Source: Pelosinus baikalensis (lineage in GTDB: Bacteria; Bacillota; Negativicutes; DSM-13327). Taken from it: a DNA stretch of 64,000 nt. The stretch spans positions 1 to 64,000 of the forward strand of contig NZ_JAJHJB010000011.1 of assembly GCF_020819555.1 (NCBI RefSeq). Direction: 5' to 3'. The number at the start of each line of letters is the position of its first letter. Within the stretch, counting starts at the first letter, position 1. The notes under the pieces were generated by a model that was not told where the DNA came from, did not search any database, and saw nothing but the letters and a program-made list of their open reading frames with translations. The translations under genes and the position numbers were made by a program. Below, in pieces: positions 7,971 through 17,567 of this stretch.

Positions 7971-8759
7971 TCAACTTTCATGCTTTCTATAAATTTGGAT
8001 AATTGCAAAATAGGAAATTCCAGCAAGGATTGCAATTACGAGAGATACCGTTTGTAGAGACAGAAAATATGGTTTTGAAAAAGAATATGCGGCTGTTCCC
8101 GGAGTAAATATTGTTAATTGCCAGCGATAGATTGTTGGTGTTGGCAAAATACTGGTGAGTAACTTCATTACGGGTTCAGGTGAAGATAAACCTGAAAAGG
8201 CCAATACATAATTGAACATTGTATAAAACAACGTGATAATAATTGAAAAAATGTAGGAACGGTTAAAAAACACTATAGCAATAATTACGGGCAGGGTTCC
8301 CGCTGTATATAGCACGCCTGTTATTGCGGCAATACCTAATTTGAATATAATCCCATCAATATGTCCGCCAACAATTACGCCTCCAATCATAGCAGCCCCT
8401 ACCGAAACCATTGAAAAGATAAACCCAAGTATGAACAAGACTAGAATTTTGGCTGTAGCAATTTTGGACGTTGATATAGGTATTACTCGTAAATTTTTAA
8501 GCGTGTCGTTATCCCGCTCCATAAAGAACAGCATAGAGGCAATAATTCCAATTACACAGGGAAGCATGATTGATTCGCCCATACTCACAATCATGCCGAA
8601 CAGTCCTTCAAAGGCTTCTACTGACCCCAAACTGCCGCCCATTACAAGCGCGGTAAAAGGAATTGGAAACAAAAAGGCGGCCAAAACGACAAAATTTACA
8701 AACTTTTTTCGTTTTAATTTCCAAAATTCACATTTTATCAATTTAAGCAATTCCCTCAC
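7971..8759 (-). CDS. ABC-2 permease, LanE/CprB-like
   Basis: A 262-aa paralogue of the next permease, with the same leader (RELLKLIKCEFWKLKRKKF) and about six spans. It begins with GTG at 8759 inside the last codons of the ATPase gene (17-base overlap), which implies translational coupling. Together with the second permease it should form a heterodimer. In known LanFEG and CprABC sets the two small permeases act with one ATPase without an extracellular binding protein, which matches this layout. Confidence 0.85.
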   Translation of the reverse strand: MRELLKLIKCEFWKLKRKKFVNFVVLAAFLFPIPFTALVMGGSLGSVEAFEGLFGMIVSMGESIMLPCVIGIIASMLFFMERDNDTLKNLRVIPISTSKIATAKILVLFILGFIFSMVSVGAAMIGGVIVGGHIDGIIFKLGIAAITGVLYTAGTLPVIIAIVFFNRSYIFSIIITLFYTMFNYVLAFSGLSSPEPVMKLLTSILPTPTIYRWQLTIFTPGTAAYSFSKPYFLSLQTVSLVIAILAGISYFAIIQIYRKHES

Positions 8760-9666
8760 CCCCGGTCACTCTCTTGAAGTAATCTTCCAATGTATCCTCA
8801 CATGTATGAACCTCTGAAACTTCAAGCCCATTTTGCATGAACGACCGATTAATATCAGACACTGACAGGTCAGTATCATACAAGAAAATGTTACTGTTAT
8901 CGACAATACGGAAGTTTTTGGTTTTAAAGGTTGCTTCGAGAATCCTAGCTGCTTGCGCCGGGTCTGAAACGCCAAAATGAATGTACTTATTATTTTTCTG
9001 TTCCAATTCTTCAAGGCTTTCTTCTTCCAGTAAAACCCCATGATCAATAATGCCAATGTCATCTGCCAGCAGAGAAATTTCAGAAAGAATATGACTGGAA
9101 ATTATAACAGTTTTTCCCTTTGCATCACACAGTTCACGAATAAAGGAACGAACCTCTGCAATACCTATTGGGTCTAGGCCATTGATTGGTTCATCTAAAA
9201 TTAAGATTTCGGGATCATGCATGATTGCCAAAGCAATAGCAAGACGTTGTTTCATTCCGAGAGAGTATTTTGAAAACAGTTTCTTGTCTTTGTAAGGCAA
9301 TCCGACAAGCTCTAACGAAGTCTTAATTGCTTCGCGATTAGGGACACCGCGTAGTTCTGCAAATATTCGCAAATTTTCCGTGCCAGTGAGGTTCGGATAG
9401 AAGCCAGGAGATTCAATCAGGCAGCCGATACGGGGAAGGATTTTCTTTCCCTCTGTCCGCATATCTTTTCCTAAAATAAAAACTTCGCCAGAAGTCGGAT
9501 GAACGAGGTTCAACAACATTTTCATAGTAGTTGTTTTGCCTGCACCATTACGGCCCAGCAGTCCATAGATCCGGCCCTTTCGTACATGAATACTCAAATC
9601 GGCAACACTTTTTTGACTGCCGTACGTTTTTGTCAGGTTATTTGTTTCGATAATAAAATCACTCAT
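8743..9666 (-). CDS. ABC transporter ATPase, LanF/CprA/BcrA-like
   Basis: A 307-aa ATPase. Walker A is GRNGAGKTT at 38-46, the signature is YSLGMKQRLAIA, and Walker B is ILILDEPINGLDP, followed by the switch histidine in SSHIL. The C-terminal ~80 residues are the extension usual for BcrA/LanF subunits. AAGGAGG precedes the ATG at 9666. It powers the two permeases downstream. It is the first gene of the ABC transcript, with its own promoter and an array of four 11-bp repeats just upstream, so it is likely induced by the response regulator encoded at 10735. Confidence 0.92.
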   Translation of the reverse strand: MSDFIIETNNLTKTYGSQKSVADLSIHVRKGRIYGLLGRNGAGKTTTMKMLLNLVHPTSGEVFILGKDMRTEGKKILPRIGCLIESPGFYPNLTGTENLRIFAELRGVPNREAIKTSLELVGLPYKDKKLFSKYSLGMKQRLAIALAIMHDPEILILDEPINGLDPIGIAEVRSFIRELCDAKGKTVIISSHILSEISLLADDIGIIDHGVLLEEESLEELEQKNNKYIHFGVSDPAQAARILEATFKTKNFRIVDNSNIFLYDTDLSVSDINRSFMQNGLEVSEVHTCEDTLEDYFKRVTGGEGIA

Positions 9667-9699
9667 TGTAATTTAAGCCTCCTTGTCTTTATGAAGCCG

Positions 9700-9705
9700 A
9701 TTATA
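9700..9705 (-). promoter_or_regulatory. -10 box of the ABC exporter promoter
   Basis: TATAAT on the minus strand, 34 bases before the ATPase start and next to the repeat array at 9713-9756, which covers the expected -35 position. No good -35 consensus is present, as expected for an activator-dependent promoter. Confidence 0.6.
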
Positions 9706-9712
9706 GCACACC

Positions 9713-9756
9713 AACCTAGAGCTAACCTAGAGTTAACCTAGAGTTAACCTAGAATT
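9713..9756. promoter_or_regulatory. Four tandem 11-bp repeats, probable response-regulator operator
   Basis: The unit AACCTAGAGTT occurs four times head to tail with no gaps (first copy ends CT, last reads AACCTAGAATT). The 11-bp period places every copy on the same DNA face. OmpR-type regulators of lantibiotic immunity genes bind tandem repeats with about this spacing. The array overlaps the -35 region of the exporter promoter, so the adjacent regulator very likely binds here. Confidence 0.75.
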
Positions 9757-9765
9757 TTGAAAATA

Positions 9766-9790
9766 GAAAAAGCCCCTGCGTATCAGGGAC
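9766..9790 (-). terminator. Terminator after the histidine kinase gene
   Basis: On the minus strand CCCTG pairs with CAGGG over a five-base loop, followed by GCTTTTTC. It lies eight bases after the kinase stop and separates the regulator-kinase transcript from the exporter transcript. Confidence 0.7.
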
Positions 9791-9798
9791 TTCCTTTA

Positions 9799-10731
9799 TC
9801 ACGAAACGTCCAAGGGAAGTTTCATGATAAACTCCGTTTGTTGAAAAGGAACACTTTGAACATCGATTGATCCTCCCATTTTACGGATAAGTTGCTGCAC
9901 GATAGAAAGCCCTAAACCGCTTCCCTTTTCTGAACGTGCCTTGTCGCATTTATAGAGGCGGTCAAAAATAAACGGCAGGTCTTGTTTCGGTATCCCTTTT
10001 CCATCATCAGATATGGATATTGATACTTTGGTATCATTTCTTTTAATTTTTACTGAAATCTTTTTTGCCCTGCTATGAGCAACGACATTTTGAATGAGGT
10101 TATTTATAATTCGGGAATATGCGTTATGATCCACAGATACCAAAATCGACTTTTCAGGAATATCAATATCATAGTTTAATTGAATATTTTCAAATATTGG
10201 AATCCAATTTTGCAGGATATTTCGGGTGGATTCAGATAATTCTATGCGCTGAAAATCAAAAGTTTCTTCGCCAGAATTGAGTTTGAACCATTCAAACAGT
10301 TTATCTATATATTCTTTCATATCATATGCTTTTATGCGGGCTGTTTCAATATACTGTTCCCGTTCCTGTCCCTCCACAATGCCCTTTTGTGCAGCGTCTA
10401 AATAACCAATCAATGTAGTAAGAGGTGTGCGTACATCATGCGAAAGGCTCGTCATTAACTGCTTGTTTGTCTGTTCAGCTTTTTTTAGACTAATAAGTTG
10501 TTCGCGATAGTCATATACAATCTCATTAATTTTATAGCAAATGGAGGCTGTTACATCAGTAGGGGCAGCAAGTATTTTATGATCATCATTTCCTTTCGCT
10601 ATATCGTCTAAAATCTCACATACATCATTTAGTCGATGTTTAATACGATGGTTTTTGAGTACCAAAATAACGATAGTTATTATTGAAAATATTGTTACTG
10701 TGATTAGAAACAATATTAAACATGATTTCAT
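9799..10731 (-). CDS. Membrane histidine kinase, LanK/CprK-like
   Basis: A 310-aa kinase with one N-terminal membrane segment (residues 5-26) and almost no external domain, so it probably senses within the membrane or through its transporter. The phospho-acceptor is H98 in LSHDVRTPL. An N box (NNLIQNVVAHS), a G1 box (DDGKGIP), an F box (FIFDRLY) and a G2 box (GSGLGLSI) complete the catalytic domain. The start follows GGGAGGT, three bases after the regulator stop. It most likely phosphorylates the regulator at 10735 in response to peptide antibiotics. Confidence 0.9.
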   Translation of the reverse strand: MKSCLILFLITVTIFSIITIVILVLKNHRIKHRLNDVCEILDDIAKGNDDHKILAAPTDVTASICYKINEIVYDYREQLISLKKAEQTNKQLMTSLSHDVRTPLTTLIGYLDAAQKGIVEGQEREQYIETARIKAYDMKEYIDKLFEWFKLNSGEETFDFQRIELSESTRNILQNWIPIFENIQLNYDIDIPEKSILVSVDHNAYSRIINNLIQNVVAHSRAKKISVKIKRNDTKVSISISDDGKGIPKQDLPFIFDRLYKCDKARSEKGSGLGLSIVQQLIRKMGGSIDVQSVPFQQTEFIMKLPLDVS

Positions 10732-10734
10732 AGC

Positions 10735-11436
10735 TTATACCTCCCGATTAAAGCGATAGCCCATACCCTTGACTGTCTGTATGTATGTCGGGTTATTGGG
10801 GTCGGATTCTATCTTTTTTCGTAAACGGCTGATATAGCCCATCAAATTAGCATCGTCATAAGCATATTGTTCTTGCCAGACTTTTTCATAAATCTGTTGT
10901 TTGGTAAGGACTTTTCCTTGATTTTCCGCTAGATATCGCAAAACATCAAATTCCTTAGCAGGTAATTGTAATTGCTGTCCATTTGCAATTACAATACAAG
11001 TGTCCAGCTCAATAGAAAGACCCTGAAAAGAAAGCACTTTTATTTTGTCCTCCACTTTAACAGAATTCAGGGTTGTATATCTGCGGATTAAGGATACGAC
11101 GCGGGCGTTAAATTCTTCTACTTCAAAAGGTTTTGTCAAGTAATCGTCGGCTCCGGATCTTAGCCCCCGCACTTTATCGCTGTTTTCGGTTTTGGAAGTC
11201 AACATCATGACAGGAACACGGCTTGTCTGTCTAATTTTTTCGAGGGTATCAAAACCATCAATACCAGGCATCATAACATCCAGCACAACCAGCTGATAAT
11301 TGCTGTTAGAAAGTGCGTCCAGCCCTTCAATTCCTGAATGGCAAATGTCGGCGTCAATCGTTTCCTTGCTGACACATTTCTTTAGAAGTGTACAAAGTTC
11401 TCTATCGTCATCTATAATCAATATTCTATTTGGCAT
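10735..11436 (-). CDS. OmpR/PhoB-family response regulator, LanR/CprR-like
   Basis: A 233-aa regulator. The receiver domain has D53 (VVLDVMMPG), the acidic pair IIDDD near residue 8-11, and K in LTKPFE. The C-terminal winged helix carries LPAKEFDVLRYLAENQGKVL and the recognition region LMGYISRLRKKIE. It is the first gene of the regulator-kinase transcript. Its likely target is the 11-bp repeat array in front of the ATPase gene 1 kb away. Confidence 0.92.
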   Translation of the reverse strand: MPNRILIIDDDRELCTLLKKCVSKETIDADICHSGIEGLDALSNSNYQLVVLDVMMPGIDGFDTLEKIRQTSRVPVMMLTSKTENSDKVRGLRSGADDYLTKPFEVEEFNARVVSLIRRYTTLNSVKVEDKIKVLSFQGLSIELDTCIVIANGQQLQLPAKEFDVLRYLAENQGKVLTKQQIYEKVWQEQYAYDDANLMGYISRLRKKIESDPNNPTYIQTVKGMGYRFNREV

Positions 11437-11892
11437 TTAAATTCCTCCGTTTTGTCCTATTATCATCAGATTTTAAGGTATTAGCAGGAGTCAGCCATAG
11501 ATTATCTTTCTTCTCCGCACCGGCGATTCGTCTGGCAGAAAAATGATAGTTTGTTAGTCGGTAGTTTTTTCACAATTAAATAATCCATACCCAACACCTC
11601 GATAAACCTTTTATTCCATTATATTTCAGGTAATGAAATAAGCAAGAAAAAACCTGCCGAGGTGACGGTTCTGTTGTCTTATACATTTGCTATAACAATA
11701 CACCCAACCAGTTCTTCCGAGTCATCTTTGGTTGATTTTCAATAGTTTTAAAATTATTTTTTATACAAACTATATTTACCATATAATAAAAAAAACTGCA
11801 ATACTAAAGAAAATGTTAGGTTTAATCTCATTCAGAATATCAACAATAAATAATTATAAGTTAAAAGCACGTTTTAATCCGACCTTTTCCCC
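11437..11892. other. Intergenic region, no gene seen
   Basis: AT-rich DNA with many stops in all frames. It should contain the promoter of the regulator-kinase transcript near its left end. No repeat or conserved motif was recognised except the hairpin that follows. Confidence 0.4.
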
Positions 11893-11947
11893 TTTAATGA
11901 AGTAACCCTGAGTCTGATGTAATCAGACTCAGGGTTACTTCATTAAA
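11893..11947 (-). terminator. Long hairpin terminator after the helicase gene
   Basis: A near-perfect inverted repeat with arms of about 24 bases (TTTAATGAAGTAACCCTGAG and its complement) 16 bases after the helicase stop. It is unusually long for a terminator and recurs at 6711-6759, with a half copy at 274-297. Confidence 0.75.
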
Positions 11948-11962
11948 GGCCACTTTTAAAGA

Positions 11963-14900
11963 CTATATTTCACTTTCTGAAAAGCCTTGCAGAATGCACT
12001 TCTCCATCATTTGCCTACCTTTGGCAGCCTGATAAAATGTAATCTCCCTTACATTCATTACGCTCTTACTAATCATTTGTGCAAAAAGAATATATTTTGA
12101 ATTAAGTTTCCCATTCTTCGTACCCCATGCAGCAAGTCGATCCCAGGCCTTATATCCTTGGGTTCTAATCCATTGCTCATTACCTTGTTTTCCTGATGTA
12201 AGAAGAAGCATTAGTCCTTCCGATTCCTTAGTTGCCATTAATTCTTTAGCAGGAGCAGCTTCTGGAATTATTCTGCGTTCAATTGGCTCTATTACCTCAA
12301 TCGGTGGAACTCCTCCATTACTGGACCAGGTGATGCGCAATAAATCGGCATCTCGGATAACTTTCTGAACGATCTCACTATCTTGAGAGATATCTGCTTC
12401 TTTCTCCATATGATTAGGAAATACTTCAAGTTCATTCAATCGTGCCAAGACGGCTTCCATGGTTTTTTCAGGGTCTAAATAGTACTGACTTCCACGAATA
12501 CGGATGAATCTCCATCCTAGCCTTTCTAATACTGCTTGCCGTGCCATATCTTCTGCTAACTTATCAAGGGCGTGGTACTTTTCTCCATCACACTCGATAG
12601 CCACTTTTTTATCGCCACAAGTCGCAACCATGTCAATTCGATAATAGCCAACCTTCCATTGAGGAACTACTGTATATCCCTTATGAACTAAATTCTTTAA
12701 TACTTCTTCTTCAAAAGGTGATTCTGTTGCATTTGCTAAACTTTCTAATTCTCTTTCACTCCGAAATGGATTTTCAACATGTTCAATCAATTCTCGTCGA
12801 ATATCCCCTGGTTTTAAATCGATGTTTACATCCAGAGAATGGACAACCCACATTTGTTCACAGGCACGACTAGCTGCAACATTGTATCTTTTTTTATACA
12901 TCCCATCTGGCCCGTCTGCCCTCATAGCTAGTGGTGGATTATCCGTAGAATCTACAAGAGATAAGAAGATAATGTCTCGTTCATCGCCTTGGAAATGAGC
13001 TGGATTACCACAAATAATATGTCTTTTGGTATATTCATCATCAGTAAGATGTTTTCGCAAATGTTGGTCGATTAACAGAGCCTGCTCATCCCCTAATAAG
13101 GTGATGACTCCTATCGTTTTGTCTTTATATACAGGCAACTTACAAGCGGCAACTATTAAGGAGGCAATCGTTATTGCTTCTTGTTCATTTATCTTCCCAT
13201 CTTTTGAACCGCCTGTAACTCTATAAGGAATCGTCGCTGGTTTTAGATAGGAAGAATTTGATTCTCGTAAGGGTTTGAGCCCCATGTTATAGCAAAGCTT
13301 ATTGCTGAAATGAATGATTTCTGGAACGCAGCGAAAATGTTCTGTAAGACAAAGAATCCCTCCGAAACTTGAACGGGCAAGATCATATATGGATGCTTTG
13401 CCATCGTAAAGAATAGCATTGGGTATTCCTTGCAAAAATTGGCTAATCAGGCTATCTATAATCGTGCTATTTTGACCAACTGATAATGGACTTACTTGTT
13501 CATGGTCACCCACTACAACAACTTTTTTACCAAGATACAGCGCAAGCAATCCCATTAAATCACACTGACTTGCTTCATCAATGATGACAACGTCAAATTG
13601 TGTCTGCGTTGGACTAAAGGTTTCAGCGACTCTTGTTAATGGCATAATCCAAACAGGGACTGCCGAACGGCACTCTGACATCAACCGTCTTGCTTCTTTT
13701 TGCAGCTCTGGAACACGCTTGCCAGTGCCGCGCCCGATTCTCTTCGTAACATCCAGATAACCAACTAATGCCTGTTGCTGATTCAATTTGACTCTTCGTT
13801 TTTGATGCAGCCAAGCACGATTTGAAATGAACTGATTTGTGATTGCATACAAATCAGTTGTTAGCAAGTCTAATTCTTCTTGCATTTTGTCCAAGGACAA
13901 ACTGGCTCGTGCTGATAGTTCTTGATGTAGCTGCTTCCAAAGCCAGGCATCTTCCACATTGCCTGGCGGCTGAGAAGCAACATGATTCTCATTAAATTCT
14001 TGCATCTTTGTTGCCCATTCCTGGGCGTAAACAGCCAATTTATCCAATAGTACTTGTCGTTGCAAGACTACCTCACTCATAGTAATGGTATGATGCAAAT
14101 TAGCAATAGCAAGTCGATATTCAGGTACATCGCGATTCCGAATCGCGGTACGAAGAGCGATTGCAATATCGGCGTACTTACTATGACAATAGCAATCTAT
14201 ATATGCCTCAACTTTTGATAAAGATCGCTGTATTTCTTCTAGACGATATCGATTCGAACGAGAAGTAAGACATTCTTTCAACGGACCGCAAATGGTTTGA
14301 AATAGTCGAATCAATTCAGCTGATTGTCCTGTTACCATGGGTTGCTTTGTCAAGAGTAACTCCCACGACAAGCCCACTTCTATAAGCTTTTCCTGGTGAT
14401 TTTTCCATATTTGATCATACCAATTTAGCCTCTGTAAAATGACAGGATAAATTTGAGGAAGGATTTCCTCAATATTTTCCTCAGACTGTAGAAGTAAACC
14501 TCTGCAATCACTCATGCATCCATTCCAACGTTGTATTAAATTCAATCGATCCTGTTGAAGTATCATATATTCTCTAATGAATTGAAACTCATCAAGAGTA
14601 CTAATCATCTTGTTATTTACAGTTACACTCTTGCGAAACGTTGACCATGAAGGGTGTATGATTAGGGTCAATCTCCCTAGTGTACCACCGCTTTCAAGAT
14701 GAGCAATGATTTCATTCACAACATTCATATGCTGGTGAAATTCAAGCTTTGTAGCAAAGAGAGGTTGGTATTTATATATTTGAGTTTTGAAAAGAGCATG
14801 CTTCGTTACGTATTGATCTGCATCACTCACAAGCTGATCCCACACTTGCCGATGGGCCTTTCCTTTCCAACCAGCCTGTAGTATTGCTTTATGCCAATCA

Positions 14901-16777
14901 GCTGCTTCCCCTATTTCTTCAATAGCAGAGGAAAGTGCCTGGTTCAATTCATGAAGTTTTAGATAATAACCATCTTCAAAATCGAGGGGAATATCATTCC
15001 AATATTCTTCGCCGGTACGATAGTCCATATGGAGAAGTTCTCGTTCTTGTTCCATCCATAAGGCAACATCATCTTCAAAAGGTAAGCATTCTAAAGAAGG
15101 TAAAGCTGAGGCAATAACTGATACATTTTCAGTAGAAAGTGTATAGGTATATTCATATAACGTATTACATTCTTCTATGGACAATGGAACAGGCGAAAAA
15201 GGCTCAATCGTTCCCGGTATCCAATCATTACTATTTCTTCCCGATAAAACAATCTGAATTGCCTCTTTCGGCGAATACTCTTTTCCGGCAATTACGATGC
15301 TTTGAAATTCGATAGATCTTGCATCAATTAGATTTTTCTGGAGATCTTTTATACGCTTAATAATCCAGTCTCTTCGGGTCTTTAAATCATCAGTTTTACG
15401 GATATATTCGTTTTCATTGATGGTAGACAATTCTGAAACTATGCTCTCAATTGAGTTTTTCATTTCTTCCTGACTTTGGCTATCACGATCAAGAACGCTG
15501 ACACATAATGGTTGTAATTCTTTCGCTACTTTTTCCCTCAATACCCGTAGAGCTTTGGTTGTATGACTTGTTACCAATACAGTTTTACCTTGTGTCAACA
15601 AATGACCCAATAAATTAGCGATCGTATGAGTTTTACCAGTTCCAGGAGGTCCTTGAACCAAGACTCCAAAATTATGATCTAGAACTTCAGCAACCTTGAT
15701 TTGCTCTATGTTGGCTGGTTTTCCAAAGTAAATGTTATCTGGTTCATAATACTGTAGTTGACTGTTCCGTAAAGATAAATCCTCTTTATTGGGTTGACTA
15801 ATACCAACAATACTTTGCAAAGAACCAGGTAATTCATTATTTTGTTGGATATGTTCAATAATGGACTGAATCGTAACCAACAAGCCACCACTACGGTCTT
15901 GAAGAAAGATACAAGGCCTTCTAAATATGCGTGGTGAATCAAGCTCTCCCTCCACATTGTCCTTCATGATAAATTCACCATAAACAGACAATTGACTAAT
16001 AAATCGCTTGAAAAATGAATCTGTTGCTTCTTCCCCCAAGGGACTGTAATTTTTGTTTTCAATGTCATCACGGTGGTAAGCTAATAATTTTCCATCTATA
16101 TCTTCCAATGAGGCAAAAAGCGCGCTGTATAGTTCTGGGGCGTCATTCGTTTCTTCAAATGAAAACTCAGTATTTGCAGAGTCAAATTCCAATTCTAATT
16201 TTTGCAATAAAATAGGATGATGAATTCCTCCCTCTGGCTGTCGCCAATTGAGAATACCATCCCCTAAGACAATCCGATATTTTTCAGACTCCTTCTGAAG
16301 AAGAACATATAAATCATAAATTCGCTCATATACCTTCATTACTTCACGAGCTGGGCATTCCGCTGCAGCCCATACATTACGTCGGCAAGTCCATTCCGCT
16401 ACCTGTTCTATACGTTCTTTATCATCAATAAAAAAAATGGTAATTGTATTTTCACCACTTGGTAAATTGATGGATTCAAGAATTTCTACTTCCTTGAAAG
16501 GGTCCTGCCACCCATTCTTTATCCAATTTCTAAGATGATGAGGCGGCTCTGGAGCAACGGAAACGTTTGGACGCTTCACCTTAATGATAGACGATTTTTG
16601 TTCTTCAGTGGAATAGCTTCGAGAAAACTTGATGTTCGGATGGTCTGTAAGACTATCTAACCAAAGTACCCAAGGCTGCTCAGAGATTTGCCTTTTCACT
16701 GGGTTACGATGTTGATACAACGCTTCTAAATATTTGAATATCCTAGTTACTCTTTCTTTTGTAATATCTATACTCAT
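11963..16777 (-). CDS. Superfamily I helicase (COG1112/Upf1-like) fused to a Vsr-like nuclease
   Basis: A 1604-aa cytoplasmic protein. The helicase core holds Walker A GPPGTGKT near residue 379 and motif II VVIIDEASQCD near 1067. It also holds motif III GDHEQVSPLS, motif IV RCVPEIIHFS and motif VI NVAASRACEQMWVV. The ~700-residue insert between motifs I and II is largely helical. After the core, near 1370-1450, comes a PD-(D/E)xK nuclease of the MTES_1575/Vsr type (YRIDMVA, KVAIECDGEKYH, GWRFIRIRGSQYY). A further ~110-residue tail follows. I start at 16777, after AGGTGG; a GTG four codons earlier overlaps that site. Large helicase-nuclease proteins of this kind are common in phage-defence islands, including the Mokosh group, which uses a different nuclease. 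A defence role is inferred. Confidence 0.85.
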   Translation of the reverse strand: MSIDITKERVTRIFKYLEALYQHRNPVKRQISEQPWVLWLDSLTDHPNIKFSRSYSTEEQKSSIIKVKRPNVSVAPEPPHHLRNWIKNGWQDPFKEVEILESINLPSGENTITIFFIDDKERIEQVAEWTCRRNVWAAAECPAREVMKVYERIYDLYVLLQKESEKYRIVLGDGILNWRQPEGGIHHPILLQKLELEFDSANTEFSFEETNDAPELYSALFASLEDIDGKLLAYHRDDIENKNYSPLGEEATDSFFKRFISQLSVYGEFIMKDNVEGELDSPRIFRRPCIFLQDRSGGLLVTIQSIIEHIQQNNELPGSLQSIVGISQPNKEDLSLRNSQLQYYEPDNIYFGKPANIEQIKVAEVLDHNFGVLVQGPPGTGKTHTIANLLGHLLTQGKTVLVTSHTTKALRVLREKVAKELQPLCVSVLDRDSQSQEEMKNSIESIVSELSTINENEYIRKTDDLKTRRDWIIKRIKDLQKNLIDARSIEFQSIVIAGKEYSPKEAIQIVLSGRNSNDWIPGTIEPFSPVPLSIEECNTLYEYTYTLSTENVSVIASALPSLECLPFEDDVALWMEQERELLHMDYRTGEEYWNDIPLDFEDGYYLKLHELNQALSSAIEEIGEAADWHKAILQAGWKGKAHRQVWDQLVSDADQYVTKHALFKTQIYKYQPLFATKLEFHQHMNVVNEIIAHLESGGTLGRLTLIIHPSWSTFRKSVTVNNKMISTLDEFQFIREYMILQQDRLNLIQRWNGCMSDCRGLLLQSEENIEEILPQIYPVILQRLNWYDQIWKNHQEKLIEVGLSWELLLTKQPMVTGQSAELIRLFQTICGPLKECLTSRSNRYRLEEIQRSLSKVEAYIDCYCHSKYADIAIALRTAIRNRDVPEYRLAIANLHHTITMSEVVLQRQVLLDKLAVYAQEWATKMQEFNENHVASQPPGNVEDAWLWKQLHQELSARASLSLDKMQEELDLLTTDLYAITNQFISNRAWLHQKRRVKLNQQQALVGYLDVTKRIGRGTGKRVPELQKEARRLMSECRSAVPVWIMPLTRVAETFSPTQTQFDVVIIDEASQCDLMGLLALYLGKKVVVVGDHEQVSPLSVGQNSTIIDSLISQFLQGIPNAILYDGKASIYDLARSSFGGILCLTEHFRCVPEIIHFSNKLCYNMGLKPLRESNSSYLKPATIPYRVTGGSKDGKINEQEAITIASLIVAACKLPVYKDKTIGVITLLGDEQALLIDQHLRKHLTDDEYTKRHIICGNPAHFQGDERDIIFLSLVDSTDNPPLAMRADGPDGMYKKRYNVAASRACEQMWVVHSLDVNIDLKPGDIRRELIEHVENPFRSERELESLANATESPFEEEVLKNLVHKGYTVVPQWKVGYYRIDMVATCGDKKVAIECDGEKYHALDKLAEDMARQAVLERLGWRFIRIRGSQYYLDPEKTMEAVLARLNELEVFPNHMEKEADISQDSEIVQKVIRDADLLRITWSSNGGVPPIEVIEPIERRIIPEAAPAKELMATKESEGLMLLLTSGKQGNEQWIRTQGYKAWDRLAAWGTKNGKLNSKYILFAQMISKSVMNVREITFYQAAKGRQMMEKCILQGFSESEI

Positions 16778-16930
16778 AAATACATCCACCTTCTATTATT
16801 CAAAACATGTTCATTTTTATAGTCTTTTTCTGCTTTCGCAAGATTTTGGTGCGGTAATAACTGTTACTATCTTTTCAACGTCTGTAGGATTTAACTGTAA
16901 AATATGTTTATGAGTAATAAACGCCAGCAT

Positions 16931-17353
16931 TTAGCAAGCCATTCCCATTTCTTCTAAAATGAATTGCGCAGAAAAAGTAACAGCCTGTTTAGTGATATTT
17001 TCGCAAAGATGTGGAGGGTTACCTGGACTGAACCCTTGGGTTCTTAATTCGTTACATAATAGACCACCGAAACGTGCTTGAAACTTACGACAAAATTCAT
17101 GACATATGACTGCGATGTTTTCTTTATTCATATTTCTATAGCTTCCGTAGCTTCCGATAAACAGTAATGCTCCCTCAACTAAACCGCACTGAGAACCGAA
17201 TCTGCCAGCATTTAACCCAAATGCAGCTTCTACGACCTGTGGATGCAGCTCAGTATAGAATAATTCAGATAGAATTTTTAGTGTTGTCACTGCACAACTA
17301 AGATCTTCATCCCAATAATAGTCATGTACTCTTACATTTATCAACTCCTGCAA
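16931..17353 (-). CDS. C_GCAxxG_C_C-family protein (variant)
   Basis: A 140-aa protein with the spaced cysteines of the C_GCAxxG_C_C family: DLSCAVTTLK, GRFGSQCGLVEGALLF (the GCAxxG element is degenerate), GGLLCNELRT and PHLCENIT. The family is thought to be redox or metal related, but its function is not established. The likely start is TTG at 17353, nine to ten bases after GGAGG; no ATG fits. It lies downstream of the CBO0543 gene and upstream of the helicase gene on the same strand. A piece of the same coding sequence recurs at 19150-19188. Confidence 0.75.
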   Translation of the reverse strand: MQELINVRVHDYYWDEDLSCAVTTLKILSELFYTELHPQVVEAAFGLNAGRFGSQCGLVEGALLFIGSYGSYRNMNKENIAVICHEFCRKFQARFGGLLCNELRTQGFSPGNPPHLCENITKQAVTFSAQFILEEMGMAC

Positions 17354-17413
17354 CTAGAATTCACCTCCGCTTTCCAGTTCTGGACTTAAATAATCGAAAT
17401 CACTTTCCCATTT

Positions 17414-17521
17414 TTGTACAAACCCTTAGTATCTTACATTTCAACTTCGTTCATTGATTTTCCTTGTTTTATATTGTTACACAAAAAAATACAACGTCTG
17501 TTTTTAGAACGTTGTATTTTT
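17414..17521. repeat. ~105-bp intergenic repeat, copy 1
   Basis: Nearly the same text occurs at 19189-19296 and, more diverged, at 22884-22960. Shared words include TTACATTTCAACTTCGTTC, ATTGATTTTCCTTG and TTTTATATTGTT, and each copy ends in the ACAACG hairpin. Confidence 0.75.
17485..17521 (-). terminator. Terminator after the CBO0543 gene
   Basis: AAAAATACAACG pairs with CGTTGTATTTTT over a 13-base loop. It lies within copy 1 of the intergenic repeat. Confidence 0.7.
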
Positions 17522-17567
17522 GAATAAATCTAAATTTGAAAAAAACTCGTACCTAACTGGTTTCTCC

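Noticed and set aside
9713..9756. Possible short CRISPR-like array
   Set aside because: The 11-bp units touch each other with no spacers and lie at a promoter, so an operator is the better reading.
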